A stretch of DNA of 64,000 nt, taken from contig CANQTF010000003.1 of NCBI GenBank assembly GCA_947626745.1, positions 124,001 through 188,000 on the forward strand. The letters are read 5' to 3'. Below, piece by piece: positions 41,203 through 50,151 of this stretch. The notes beneath the pieces are model-generated. The model worked only from the letters and a program-made list of their open reading frames with translations, ran no database searches and had not been told where the DNA came from. Both the position numbers and the translations under genes were made by a program. Numbering within the stretch: position 1 is the stretch's first letter; each line of letters begins with the position of its first letter. Source of the stretch: an uncultured Lachnospiraceae bacterium (GTDB taxonomy: Bacteria; Bacillota; Clostridia; Lachnospirales; Lachnospiraceae).

Positions 41203-42528
41203 ATGAAATTGCAGGATCTGAAAAATGCGGTGGAAGCGATAGAGATCAGAGAGACGATGCAGCAGGAGATCGTACACAACGTGGCCAAACGTACCGGGCG
41301 CGGCAAGTGGGGGGGGGTAAACGCTGCCCGTACACATCGAAGAGCGCATCCTATCCCGCGCATGGCGGCAGCGGCGGCGGGCTTGCTTCTGGTGATCTGC
41401 GCTGCGATCCCCGTCAGGGCGCTGGTCTCGTCTCTGGTGCGGGAGCGCATGGAGGAGATTCCGGCTGAAGAGCATGAAGCGATGACAGAGATGATGGACA
41501 GCCAGCCGGTAGGCGCAGACAGTTATTCCAGAGAGTATTCGGCGGACGAACGGAGCCGCATGAAAGAACTTTGGGGACGGTATCAGGAAGGGGAATTTCC
41601 GGAAGGCGAGCTGCCACAGGCGGACACCGAAGAGGAAGCGGAAAGGTATGAGCTGTGTTATCTGACCACAGACAGCAGTTTTCATCTGCCGGACAGAGAA
41701 CTCACCGACGAGGAACTGCTGGAGTTGATCGATTTTGAGGTAAAGCGCAATTATGCCCTGCAGAAGCGTTATGAGGAGGAATATGCCGATGAGATAGCGG
41801 CCGAGGAGCAGGAAAGGAAAGAGGCGGCCACACAGGCGGTCGAAGCGGGCGGCATCACCGAGGAGGAGGCGGTCGCGTCGGCGAAAGCGTGGCTGCAGAC
41901 ACTGTACGGCATCGCGGGCGACGGTATGGAGCAGAACGCGTACTTTGAGGAGACACAGGAAGCGGGCTATGTCGGATCGGGAGAAAAAGACACCTACATG
42001 GTCAATTGGTCGGATGTGCCGGACAGACGGTATTACTATTTCTATATCAGCGCGCAGGACGGCAGTCTGGTGTACGCTTCCTACAGCGGCAGCGATCTGA
42101 CAGATGCGCTGGAGATGTCGGTGACGCCGGAAGAAGCGGAAGAGACGCTCCCCGCGCTTAAGGCAAAAGCGGCGGCTTTCGCGGAAGATAAGCTGGGAGT
42201 TGACGTATCTGCGTGCGGGGAAAGCTATGCACACTATATGGTATATCTGTCCGCGGACGAAGATGCGCAGACCGAAGAGCGGCTTGCGGGACAGAGCATA
42301 GGGAGCAGGGTAGGCTTTATCTTCTGTCCTGACAGCGGGCAGACCGCGTCACAGCCGGCGTGTGGCTATGTGATCTCTTACGCATGGGACGGCACTTTCT
42401 CGGAGTGCTGCCGCGTGAAAGATATCGACACCTACTGGGACAACAGGGATATGCTGGCACAGACGTATCGGGAGCGCCATGGCGTGGAGGTGCGGCAGGT
42501 CAAGGTGCGGTTAGATGAGATAAGATAA
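41203..42528 (+). CDS. putative membrane-anchored anti-sigma factor
   Basis: 441 residues. A short cytosolic N-terminus (about 1-52), one transmembrane helix (about 53-72, AAAAAGLLLVICAAIPV) and a large Glu-rich outer domain. The outer part has a PepSY-like stretch (ITEEEAVASAKAWLQTLYG, then YYFYISAQDGSLVYASYSG). No zinc-binding ZAS motif is seen. The partnership with the ECF sigma gene is by position and topology. Codons 36-38 contain nine consecutive G (41309-41317), a tract where slippage would switch the gene off. GAGAGGAG precedes the ATG. Confidence 0.68.
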   Translation: MKLQDLKNAVEAIEIRETMQQEIVHNVAKRTGRGKWGGVNAARTHRRAHPIPRMAAAAAGLLLVICAAIPVRALVSSLVRERMEEIPAEEHEAMTEMMDSQPVGADSYSREYSADERSRMKELWGRYQEGEFPEGELPQADTEEEAERYELCYLTTDSSFHLPDRELTDEELLELIDFEVKRNYALQKRYEEEYADEIAAEEQERKEAATQAVEAGGITEEEAVASAKAWLQTLYGIAGDGMEQNAYFEETQEAGYVGSGEKDTYMVNWSDVPDRRYYYFYISAQDGSLVYASYSGSDLTDALEMSVTPEEAEETLPALKAKAAAFAEDKLGVDVSACGESYAHYMVYLSADEDAQTEERLAGQSIGSRVGFIFCPDSGQTASQPACGYVISYAWDGTFSECCRVKDIDTYWDNRDMLAQTYRERHGVEVRQVKVRLDEIR

Positions 42529-42543
42529 TAAATTTTTTAAAAC

Positions 42544-43794
42544 TTATACGCCATTGTAGTTTTCCCAGCGCCATCTGATAAAATCCCGATTGATGAAATC
42601 GGGGAGAACGATTCTCGGAGGGATGATAGCGCCGTAGTCCAACCGTGCTCTTGTAGACAGTTCGACAATTCCTGTCTCAGAGATACGAAGATGTCCGGCG
42701 TCAAACAATGTGTGAATATCTGACCTCATTGCGAGTCCATTTGCAATGGTATCTTCGCCATTATATTTGAATGGCTTGATATGGGCGGCTTCAAGCACTT
42801 CCGGCATGGTTACGTTCGTTATAACACACCGCGGGCAAGCGGCGAGAACATCGTGCCGGAATTTGGCTTGATTCGGACGACTGATCCTAAAATTTTGCAC
42901 TCGTTTGCGCTCGACTTCTGAAGCAACCTCACTTGTACGGATTTGATTCAGGATCATTTGTAGGGAAGCGTCAGTAATCGGAGTTGCGAGAATCTCTTCA
43001 ATCTCAGGTTCAATCAAAGCATTAATGTGGTACTGCTCGGAATCTCTAGTCGATCCGGCCGCCTTTTCCAAGTAACCGTAGTTTTCAAGGAATAATAGAT
43101 ATTCTCGGGAAATACGGAAATCGTTAGCACCTTCACAACAATTAGGCCAGTTTGTAATGGTAATCTCGCCGGAGCGATACCAAAGAATGAAATTCACATA
43201 GTCCTCGATCTGCGCATGGCAGCCGGAAAGAGGTATTATGATCCTTGTCAGTTCTGTGGTTGTTAAGTAGCCCTGTCCTCTCTTTTTGAGTTCCATAATT
43301 ACAGATAAAATAATTCTGAGGGGATAAATAATTAGGCTGTGACTTTCCCAATTCAAGCATTCTGCCGCAGTCTGAACATGGCTGTTAGGCAGCTTGAACG
43401 TCTGAACGGTAATGGCGGAAAACTCTGTTTGAGAAATATCATGTTCCGCTACGCGGCGGCCAAAGTCGGTAAGACAAATAACCCCTCTGCTGTTATCGGG
43501 GATCAAACCGACAGCCTTCCAATACTGGCCGGAATTGCGAATGATATTTCTCTCACCTGTTCGCCTTGCAAGATCGACGCCAATGGAATCGCTGATATCA
43601 TTCGACAACGCAACAAGCTCATCTGCAAATTCCTGTGAACTATATTTCAAACCACGGCCTTCCAGCTTTTTCATACGAAACAGAACGCCTAACAGAACGA
43701 CAGGGTCATTGATCCCTTCGGTACATTGCAGACAAGCCCATTTCCATTTGAAATCCGGGAAAGGCTTTGCAGGGAGAAAATCTTTTGAGAACAT
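42544..43794 (-). CDS. type II restriction endonuclease with C-terminal HNH domain
   Basis: 416 residues. The last 120 residues carry an HNH_2-type nuclease: RHDVLAACPRCVITNVTMPEV (zinc or structural Cys pair), LEAAHIKPFKYNGEDTIANG with the catalytic His, and SDIHTLFDAGHLRIS with the last His. The N-terminal 290 residues are probably the DNA-recognition part, with an unrecognised fold. Its ATG shares one base with the stop of the adjacent methyltransferase gene, so it is the last gene of a three-gene restriction-modification operon. The recognition sequence is unknown. Confidence 0.82.
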   Translation of the reverse strand: MFSKDFLPAKPFPDFKWKWACLQCTEGINDPVVLLGVLFRMKKLEGRGLKYSSQEFADELVALSNDISDSIGVDLARRTGERNIIRNSGQYWKAVGLIPDNSRGVICLTDFGRRVAEHDISQTEFSAITVQTFKLPNSHVQTAAECLNWESHSLIIYPLRIILSVIMELKKRGQGYLTTTELTRIIIPLSGCHAQIEDYVNFILWYRSGEITITNWPNCCEGANDFRISREYLLFLENYGYLEKAAGSTRDSEQYHINALIEPEIEEILATPITDASLQMILNQIRTSEVASEVERKRVQNFRISRPNQAKFRHDVLAACPRCVITNVTMPEVLEAAHIKPFKYNGEDTIANGLAMRSDIHTLFDAGHLRISETGIVELSTRARLDYGAIIPPRIVLPDFINRDFIRWRWENYNGV

Positions 43795-44726
43795 TATTTG
43801 GCATTCCTTTCGTATTGATTAAAAACATTTGCGACTGCGTACCCCAAAAGTGGTGGAACAGCATTTCCTATTTGACGGTATACCGAGGAACGATTGCCGA
43901 AAAACAAATAGTCCAACGGAAACCCCTGTACTGTCGCCAGTTCACGACAAGACATTCTTCTCTGTGCGTTCGGATGAGGAAGAATAACAACGCCGCCCTT
44001 GTTATCACCTCGGGCAGTAACAGTCGGCGCCGGTTTTTCGGGATCCAAAGCTCTGTGACCGAGATAACCATTAAATTGCAGCTTGTATTTTGAGTAATCG
44101 TGATTGGGTAAATCGTTCGGAAGATCGGGGTCAGGAATCTGTGACATTGCTTCACCGACACTTACCCACTGGGGGAGTCCGTTTTCGCCGTTTTTACTGT
44201 GAGTAGGCGAGGGAAATCTATACGCAAAGTCAATATCATTACGCACGCCGATGATAATGACTCTTTGGCGCGTCTGAGGGACTCCGTAATCGGCAGCATT
44301 AAGTACTTGATAACTCACTTGATATCCCAGCGCGGTAAAGTCGTTCAAGATCATTGTGAATACTGCGCCCTTAGCAAAATTGGTAAGTCCCTTTACGTTT
44401 TCCGCCAAGAAAAACTTGGGATTTTTCGCGTCAACTACTCTGATAAATTGTTTATACAAAGCGTTACGTTCATCTGCTTCATGGCGTTTCATATTGGCAA
44501 CAGAAAAGCCCTGACAGGGAAAGCCGCCAATGACGATATCGCATTCCGGAATTTCCTTAGTGTTTATTTTAGAGATATCTTCGCAGATAATATGATCTCC
44601 CAGATTATGTTTGTATGTTTCAACGGCATCTTCGTATAAATCATTTGCCCAAATGATTTCATGCCCCGCCATTTTAAAACCTAAATCAAGGCCGCCGGCC
44701 CCGCTAAAGAGTGATACCACTTTCAT
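43794..44726 (-). CDS. DNA (cytosine-5) methyltransferase, second gene
   Basis: 310 residues. Motif I SLFSGAGGLDLGFKMAG (SAM site), motif IV GGFPCQGFSVAN with the catalytic Cys, motif VI ENVKG, motif VIII QTRQRVIIIG, and motifs IX/X (CRELATVQGFP, then YRQIGNAVPP). The target-recognition region is short, between about 190 and 255. Overlaps the first methyltransferase by four bases. Adds a methyl group to C5 of cytosine in the site cut by the HNH nuclease. It is similar to, but distinct from, the neighbouring enzyme. Confidence 0.95.
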   Translation of the reverse strand: MKVVSLFSGAGGLDLGFKMAGHEIIWANDLYEDAVETYKHNLGDHIICEDISKINTKEIPECDIVIGGFPCQGFSVANMKRHEADERNALYKQFIRVVDAKNPKFFLAENVKGLTNFAKGAVFTMILNDFTALGYQVSYQVLNAADYGVPQTRQRVIIIGVRNDIDFAYRFPSPTHSKNGENGLPQWVSVGEAMSQIPDPDLPNDLPNHDYSKYKLQFNGYLGHRALDPEKPAPTVTARGDNKGGVVILPHPNAQRRMSCRELATVQGFPLDYLFFGNRSSVYRQIGNAVPPLLGYAVANVFNQYERNAK

Positions 44727-45658
44727 ATGTTTTCTTCCTTTTCAAGTCTCATCAATTCTTCTCCAAGTTTTCGGGCAAATATAACCGGGACGGCATTTCC
44801 TATTTGACGGTAACATGAATTCATGGTTCCCACAAAATGAAAATCTTCAGGAAAGGTCTGCAGACTTGCGCTCTCTCGGATCGTCAGTCTGCGTTTTCCG
44901 TTATAATGCGGAATGGCGCAAACGCCGCCTTTTCCGTTTCCTCGCGCAAGAATGGTCGGAGAGGGCTTATCGGGATCGGTTTTTCTGTGCCCTGTGAAAT
45001 TGCGATATTCCACTTTATAAGCAGAGTAAATATGATTCAGAATGTCGTTATCACTATCGGGATCTGGGAAATGATCAATAGCCTCCCTAATGGATACCCA
45101 ATGCGGTAATTCGCCATTTTTTGAGTGAGTGGGATTGGGAAAAATAAAATGCAATTCTTCCCCTAAATCTAATCGTTGACCAATGATAATAACTCTTTGT
45201 CTTGTCTGCGGCACTCCATAATCTGCCATATTAACAATGTTTACAGATGTAGTATAACCCGCAGCCGTAAAGTCTGATAGGATTTGTCTGATTGCTTCTC
45301 CTTTGCTGAGACTAAGGATACCCCTGACATTTTCAGCGATAAAATATTTGGGCTGTTTGCGTTTTACGGTGTTGCAGAAGAAATGATAGAGTTGATTTCT
45401 ATCGTCTTCCAGCGTTCGCAGCCTATTTGCTTGTGAAAAGCCCTGGCAAGGGAAGCCGCCTACAACGACATCGGCATCAGGCAAAGTGGAAATGTCGATA
45501 TTTTTGATGTCATCACAAATAATGTGCCCGCCGATATTCTCTCTGTAAGTTGCAACGGCATCTTTGTCGATGTCGTTTGCCCATATAATCATGTTGCCAG
45601 CTTGTATTAAACCCAAGTCTAATCCGCCGGCCCCACTAAAAAGCGATATGATTTTCAT
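44723..45658 (-). CDS. DNA (cytosine-5) methyltransferase, first gene
   Basis: 311 residues. Motifs: SLFSGAGGLDLGLIQAG, GGFPCQGFSQAN with the catalytic Cys, ENVRGI, QTRQRVIIIGQ, RESASLQTFPEDF and YRQIGNAVPV. It is the first gene of the restriction-modification operon. Two different C5 enzymes beside one nuclease usually means an asymmetric site in which each enzyme modifies one strand. Its ATG overlaps the TGA of a 16-codon frame that looks like the start of a serine recombinase. Confidence 0.95.
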   Translation of the reverse strand: MKIISLFSGAGGLDLGLIQAGNMIIWANDIDKDAVATYRENIGGHIICDDIKNIDISTLPDADVVVGGFPCQGFSQANRLRTLEDDRNQLYHFFCNTVKRKQPKYFIAENVRGILSLSKGEAIRQILSDFTAAGYTTSVNIVNMADYGVPQTRQRVIIIGQRLDLGEELHFIFPNPTHSKNGELPHWVSIREAIDHFPDPDSDNDILNHIYSAYKVEYRNFTGHRKTDPDKPSPTILARGNGKGGVCAIPHYNGKRRLTIRESASLQTFPEDFHFVGTMNSCYRQIGNAVPVIFARKLGEELMRLEKEENI

Positions 45659-45705
45659 AGCAGTTTTCTCTTATGCTCAGCTTCGATCCTTGTTACTTCC
45701 GCCAT
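45655..45705 (-). pseudogene. 16-codon frame resembling a serine recombinase N-terminus
   Basis: The frame reads MAEVTRIEAEHKRKLL then TGA. That is close to the opening of many Clostridial large serine recombinases, which continue with VAAYCRVST; here the frame stops and the methyltransferase begins in overlap. It may be a remnant of a recombinase into which the restriction-modification genes were inserted, or simply a short coupled leader. There is no other recombinase sequence nearby. Confidence 0.4.
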
Positions 45706-45782
45706 GTACAATACATAATGCAAACGACGCATTGGGTACACGATCGAACAGCCGAGACAGTTTTTCTACTGATACAAGTTTT

Positions 45783-46868
45783 TTATATCATATCAAAAAT
45801 TCTGCGCAAAGTAAACTGCTTGCGTGGAGGGAGCTTTCTTAAGAGCATTTCATACAGAGCCTTCGTTTCGGCGTTGTTTTTTGCGCCGAGCACGAGTGTT
45901 TCCCCGTTGATCTTCAGCACGATGCAGTCGTGTGAGCCGGTGTATGAGTAGCGCGTGTATGTGCCGAGTTCTTCATTATCGAATGTGCCCATCAGCAGCC
46001 TGGCGGAGCCGAAGCCGTTGGTCCTTGCGCCCGCGGAGAGATCCGTGCGGTAGTCGGCCTGTTCGATCTGCCCATAGCTGACCGTGAGATCACGCCAGTA
46101 GTCGGCTTTGATCTCGAGACCGTCGTCCGTGCAGGCGTACTCGATATCGCCCGTGAACATCAGGATGGCGACGCCGAGCAGAAGCAGTATCGTGGCAGCG
46201 GCAGAGACGGCCGCCGCCAGACGCCGGCTTTTCTTTTTGGAGCTCGGCGCGTAAGAGATCCCCTCACGGCGGTGCTGCCTGTAGATGCCGTAGGAATAAG
46301 CGACAGGCAGGATGACGGCCGCACAGACCACACAGAAGGTAACCGGCATGATCAGGCTGCCGGGCAGAAATACCGACAGAACGAGGATCAGACCGCATAC
46401 AAACCACACCTTGCCGCCGAATCGGTGCGTCCGGGTCCAGTTTTCTTCGTTGTTTAACGTCCACGGGATCCGGATGCCCAGCGTCCGGTTCTGCTGGGTC
46501 TTAGGCAGATAATTGCCGATGAACAGAAACAGGAGTCCCGTCATCAGCGGGGAGAAGATCCGGGGATCAAATCTTCTGCCGAGGACAGCGCAGTAGGTGA
46601 TGCCGTTGGCATAGAGGGAGACAAAGGGTATGATCCAAAAGATCATGTTTAATGCTTTGGGATTTTGGCCGCGCTGTCTTTTGTCCAGAGACGTCACAAG
46701 CAGACAGCCCCAGTGGCCCGCCAGCAGGGTGAGCGGCAGTCCGAAGACGGTGACGCTTTTCTGCCCGAAGCTGTCGGGCAGCCTGTTCCACAGGAGAAGA
46801 CCTGCCAGCATGGGCAGCAGGATGATAACGGAAGACAGCAGGATTTTCCCTTTATTGTTTTTCAGCAT
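45783..46868 (-). CDS. SdpI family membrane protein with C-terminal PH-like domain
   Basis: 361 residues. Eight or so transmembrane helices in the first 240 residues. The sequence NYLPKTQQNRTLGIRIPWTLNNEENWTRTHR is the typical SdpI/DUF1648 signature loop. A last helix (about 217-240) is followed by a 110-residue beta-rich domain (IEYACTDDGLEIKADYWRD...) with the look of a bacterial PH-like fold. SdpI gives immunity to the SDP toxin in Bacillus and sequesters its repressor SdpR. Its start overlaps the ArsR-type gene by 17 bases. Confidence 0.88.
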   Translation of the reverse strand: MLKNNKGKILLSSVIILLPMLAGLLLWNRLPDSFGQKSVTVFGLPLTLLAGHWGCLLVTSLDKRQRGQNPKALNMIFWIIPFVSLYANGITYCAVLGRRFDPRIFSPLMTGLLFLFIGNYLPKTQQNRTLGIRIPWTLNNEENWTRTHRFGGKVWFVCGLILVLSVFLPGSLIMPVTFCVVCAAVILPVAYSYGIYRQHRREGISYAPSSKKKSRRLAAAVSAAATILLLLGVAILMFTGDIEYACTDDGLEIKADYWRDLTVSYGQIEQADYRTDLSAGARTNGFGSARLLMGTFDNEELGTYTRYSYTGSHDCIVLKINGETLVLGAKNNAETKALYEMLLRKLPPRKQFTLRRIFDMI

Positions 46869-47136
46869 GGTCGTCAGCTCCTTTCAGGCCGGAAATCCAC
46901 AACAGTGTCTCTTCAAGGACGGAGGTGTTGATCTCGTAGAAGATATATTTGCCCTCGCGGGTGTCCCGGATCAGATCCGCGTCTTTCAGAACCGACAGGT
47001 GTCTGGAAATGGATGCGGCTGTCACGGGAAAATGTTCCGTGATCTCACCGGCAGACATCCGGCCGTTTTTCAGCATATTCAGGATCTCACGGCGGATCGG
47101 GTCGGCGAGTGCCTTCAATGTCTGCTGCAGTCCCAC
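46852..47136 (-). CDS. ArsR family repressor (SdpR-like)
   Basis: 94 residues from the GTG at 47136, which has AAAGGAGG eight to nine bases upstream; the longer ATG frame to 47190 runs through the operator. Winged helix: LQQTLKALADPIRREILNML, then MSAGEITEHFPVTAASISRHL, then GKYIFYEINTSVLEE. There is no metal-binding Cys pair in the recognition helix, as in SdpR. It likely represses its own operon through the inverted repeat at 47178-47212. Confidence 0.92.
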   Translation of the reverse strand: MGLQQTLKALADPIRREILNMLKNGRMSAGEITEHFPVTAASISRHLSVLKDADLIRDTREGKYIFYEINTSVLEETLLWISGLKGADDHAEKQ

Positions 47137-47177
47137 GAGATAACCTCCTTTGTGATATGCGCGTTTACGGTTGACGC

Positions 47178-47212
47178 TATCAATTAACATTTAACCTAAT
47201 TGTTAATTGATA
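47178..47212 (-). promoter_or_regulatory. 12-base inverted repeat, likely SdpR operator
   Basis: TATCAATTAACA and its exact reverse complement TGTTAATTGATA, separated by 11 bases, lie 41 bases upstream of the GTG of the ArsR gene. The arm-to-arm distance of two helical turns suits a dimeric winged-helix repressor. Confidence 0.7.
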
Positions 47213-47290
47213 TTATAAAGAAAAGACGGCGGGCTGTCAAGAGTCGGAGTGAAATATCTCGGCAGACAGCCGCCGCCGTATGGATCCCGC

Positions 47291-47734
47291 TCACGGCCGG
47301 GGCGTCTGATCCGCGCCTAAGCGCTTCTCCATCCAGATGTGGGGACAGCCTTCCTCCTCCTCTGTTTCGCCGAATGCCGTGAAGCCGGATTTTTGATAGA
47401 AAGCACAGGCTCTGCATTGAGCATGCAGGGCGATGCGCTTTCCGCCGTTTTCCCGGACATAATTTTCCGCTTCTTTTACGAGCTTTGAGCCGATGTTATT
47501 GCCGCGATATTCTTTCAGGACCGCGAGCCTTCCCAGAATATAGGTATCCGGCTCGCTGCCCTTGAAGATCCGGCAGGTCGCGACGGGGTTGGCGTCTTCG
47601 TCAAAGGCTATGATATGCGCGGCCGCCCGGTCGGTTTCGTCAAATTCATCGTGAAATCCCTGCTCGTCCACAAATACGGTTCTGCGGATCTCTTTTGCAT
47701 ATTCCGGAATACCTTTATAGATCGACATTTTCAT
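47291..47734 (-). CDS. GNAT family N-acetyltransferase (ElaA-like)
   Basis: 147 residues. IRRTVFVDEQGFHDEFDETD at the start and LGRLAVLKEYRGNNIGSKLV (acetyl-CoA loop R-G-N-N-I-G), then ALHAQCRACAFYQKSGFTAFGE, are typical of the ElaA/YjcF group of GNAT enzymes. AGAGGCGA precedes the ATG. It is 51 bases downstream of the dehydrogenase gene on the same strand. Substrate unknown. Confidence 0.9.
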   Translation of the reverse strand: MKMSIYKGIPEYAKEIRRTVFVDEQGFHDEFDETDRAAAHIIAFDEDANPVATCRIFKGSEPDTYILGRLAVLKEYRGNNIGSKLVKEAENYVRENGGKRIALHAQCRACAFYQKSGFTAFGETEEEEGCPHIWMEKRLGADQTPRP

Positions 47735-47785
47735 TGGGATCGCCTCTTGTGTGGGATTTTCGTCTGTCTGCTGTCTGCGGGAGCG

Positions 47786-48742
47786 CTATGACACCACGTT
47801 CCGCGCTTCGCCGTTCAGGAATGCTTCTATATTCTTACAGGTCTCTTCCACGACGCGCGTTCTGGCCTCCACGCTGGCCCATGCCATGTGGGGCGTGACG
47901 ATCAGCTTTGTGCTGTCTTGGATCTTTCTGAGCGGATCGTCTTTGGCCATCGGCTCTTTTTCAAGGACGTCCAGACCTGCCGCTGCGATCCGGTCGCCGG
48001 TCAGGGCGTCGTAGAGGGCCTGTGTGTCTACCACAGGGCCGCGCGCCACATTGATGAGGATCGCCGTCTTTTTCATTTTGGCGAGGGCGTCTTTGCCGAT
48101 CAGTCCTCTGGTCCTGTCGCTGAGCGGACAGTGCAGGGAGAGGATGTCGGACTGCGCAAGCAGCGTGTCGAAGTCCACGCGCTCATAGGCTGTGCAGGTG
48201 CTCTGGCCGGAGGCGGAGTAGAAGATGACCCTGCAGCCCAATGCCTGTGCCAGCGCCGCGACCCTGCGGCCGATCGTGCCCATGCCGACAATGCCCCAGG
48301 TCATGCCCTCCATGTCGTGGAATACCCTGTCGAAATTGGAGAAGCGGTCCTGCGCGCTGTAAGCGCCGGACTTGACATACTGGTCGTAGTGTACCAGCTT
48401 TTCCGTGAGCGCGAGCGCAAGGAGCAGCGTGTGCTGCGCCACCATGGCGGTGCAGTAGTTGACTACGTTGGCGACTTTGATGCCCCGGCTCTTGCAGTAG
48501 GCGATGTCCACATTGTCGTAGCCCGTTGCAAACAGGCAGATCAGTTTGATGTTGGGTGCGCTCTTCATGGTCGTCTCGTTCATGGGCGCTTTGTTGCAGA
48601 TCACCACATCGGCATCTTTGATGCGTTCGGCGGTGACATCCGCCACCGTATTCGGATAGCAGACCACTTCCCCGAACTTTTCAAGGCAGGATACGTCCAC
48701 GTCCGTGCCCACGCTGTTTCTCTCTAAAACGACTATCTTCAT
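47786..48742 (-). CDS. D-isomer-specific 2-hydroxyacid dehydrogenase
   Basis: 318 residues. NAD-binding loop GIVGMGTIGRRVA (about 149-161). Catalytic residues: Arg in ILINVARGPVVD, Glu in LDVLEKEPM, His in VTPHMAWAS, all in family spacing. The N-terminal substrate domain has FATGYDNVDIAYCKSRGIKVANV. It reduces a 2-keto acid (for example hydroxypyruvate or glyoxylate) with NADH or NADPH. A short hydrophobic pattern at AMVAQHTLLLALAL is family-typical. Substrate not decidable. Confidence 0.93.
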   Translation of the reverse strand: MKIVVLERNSVGTDVDVSCLEKFGEVVCYPNTVADVTAERIKDADVVICNKAPMNETTMKSAPNIKLICLFATGYDNVDIAYCKSRGIKVANVVNYCTAMVAQHTLLLALALTEKLVHYDQYVKSGAYSAQDRFSNFDRVFHDMEGMTWGIVGMGTIGRRVAALAQALGCRVIFYSASGQSTCTAYERVDFDTLLAQSDILSLHCPLSDRTRGLIGKDALAKMKKTAILINVARGPVVDTQALYDALTGDRIAAAGLDVLEKEPMAKDDPLRKIQDSTKLIVTPHMAWASVEARTRVVEETCKNIEAFLNGEARNVVS

Positions 48743-48846
48743 ATATGGCCTCCCTTGTATGCGATATTTGTATGGAAATTGTTGTGAAAGGGGTTAAGAT
48801 CACACAGATATTTTAGCATATGCGGAATATTTTTCCTAGAGCCTAT

Positions 48847-48875
48847 TTGTCAATCGTACGCGGCTGTGCTATACT
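48847..48875 (+). promoter_or_regulatory. sigma-A type promoter for the HDOD gene
   Basis: TTGTCA, 17-base spacer, TATACT, ending 55 bases before the ATG at 48931. The rest of the 188-base gap has no other feature. Confidence 0.7.
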
Positions 48876-48930
48876 ATATCATAATAGTTGCAATACAGTG
48901 ATCTAATCCGAAAGGGAAAGGTGAGATAAT

Positions 48931-50151
48931 ATGCTTGCGACATTGGTACCATTTTTTGACAGAGACATGAAGGTGAGCGCGTACTCGTTGTTTTCGCAGA
49001 AGGAGAATTATCTGCTCAATCCGGAGCTGCAGGGTCTGGCGGTACTCGACGGCGCAGGCAGGGTAGACGGGCTGGACATCATCAAGAACATAGGGATCGA
49101 TACATTGTCGCCGGAGTCCAAGGTATTTCTGCCGATAGGGCCGATCAATGTCTTCTCGGATATCGAATCTCAGACGGAAGACATGAAGGACAGGCTGGTG
49201 CTTCTGTTCGACAAATCCATCGCGAACCGGGACGACTACAGGAACCGCCTCGCGCAGCTTAAGGAGAGGGGCTATCAGTTGGCGATGATGAAGCTGCCGA
49301 TCACCGAGTTTGAGAATTATAAGGGGATCCTCGACTCGATGGACTACATCATTCTGGACAGCAAGAAAGTGGATGTGATGACCGCGAAGATCTATTTTGC
49401 GCACCAGTATCCGAATATCAACATCTGCGTCGGCAACATAGAGAATCAGGATATGTTCGAGAAAGTCAAGGACGATGAGGCGTTCAGCATGTTTGAGGGC
49501 GATTTCTTCCGCATTCCCGTCACGAAGGGGCAGACGAAGATAGAGCCGCTGAAAGTCAACTATCTGGAACTGATGAAGATCGTAAACGATGACGACTACG
49601 AGCTGACACAGGCGGCGGACATCATCGGGCGCGACACGGCGCTTGTCCTGTCGCTGTTGGAGATGGTCAATAAGACTGCCGTCAACTCCGAGGTCACATC
49701 GATCCGCCATGCTGCGGCGATCCTCGGGCAGAGAGAACTGAAGAAGTGGATCAATACGGTCATCACCAAAGAACTCTGCGCCGACAGGCCGAACGAGATC
49801 ACGAGGGAATCCCTGCTGCGTGCAAAGTTCGCGGAGTGTCTCGCACCCGCATTCGGGCTGGCGAACAAAGCGCAGGAGCTTTTCCTCTTGGGGCTGTTCT
49901 CCGTGCTGGATATCATTCTGAACGTGCCGCTTAAGGAGGCGCTCTCCAGGGTGAACGTGGCGAAGGAGATCTCGGACGCGCTCATCGACCACAAGGGCGA
50001 GCTGGCGGAGGTGTACGATTTCATGCTGTATTATGAGAACGCGGACTGGCAGGAGGTCGGCAGACAGCTGGTCGTGAAGGGCATCGCCACCAATACGGTA
50101 TTCGGCGCATACACGGAAGCCGTCAAATGGTATAAGGAGATGTTTTTCTAA
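48931..50151 (+). CDS. HDOD domain protein with degenerate EAL-like N-terminus
   Basis: 406 residues. Residues about 1-195 have an EAL-like arrangement (YSLFSQKENYLLN at the start and KVDVMTAKIYFAHQ, VKDDEAFSMFEGDFFRIP) but lack the EAL and other metal residues, so no phosphodiesterase activity is expected. About 205-395 is HDOD: LMKIVNDDDYELTQAADIIGRD, LLEMVNKTAVNSEVTSIRHAAAILGQRELKKW, AFGLANKAQELFLLGLFSVL. This architecture matches CdgJ/YuxH-type signalling proteins, linked with motility in some bacteria. AAAGGTGAG precedes the ATG. Confidence 0.88.
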   Translation: MLATLVPFFDRDMKVSAYSLFSQKENYLLNPELQGLAVLDGAGRVDGLDIIKNIGIDTLSPESKVFLPIGPINVFSDIESQTEDMKDRLVLLFDKSIANRDDYRNRLAQLKERGYQLAMMKLPITEFENYKGILDSMDYIILDSKKVDVMTAKIYFAHQYPNINICVGNIENQDMFEKVKDDEAFSMFEGDFFRIPVTKGQTKIEPLKVNYLELMKIVNDDDYELTQAADIIGRDTALVLSLLEMVNKTAVNSEVTSIRHAAAILGQRELKKWINTVITKELCADRPNEITRESLLRAKFAECLAPAFGLANKAQELFLLGLFSVLDIILNVPLKEALSRVNVAKEISDALIDHKGELAEVYDFMLYYENADWQEVGRQLVVKGIATNTVFGAYTEAVKWYKEMFF

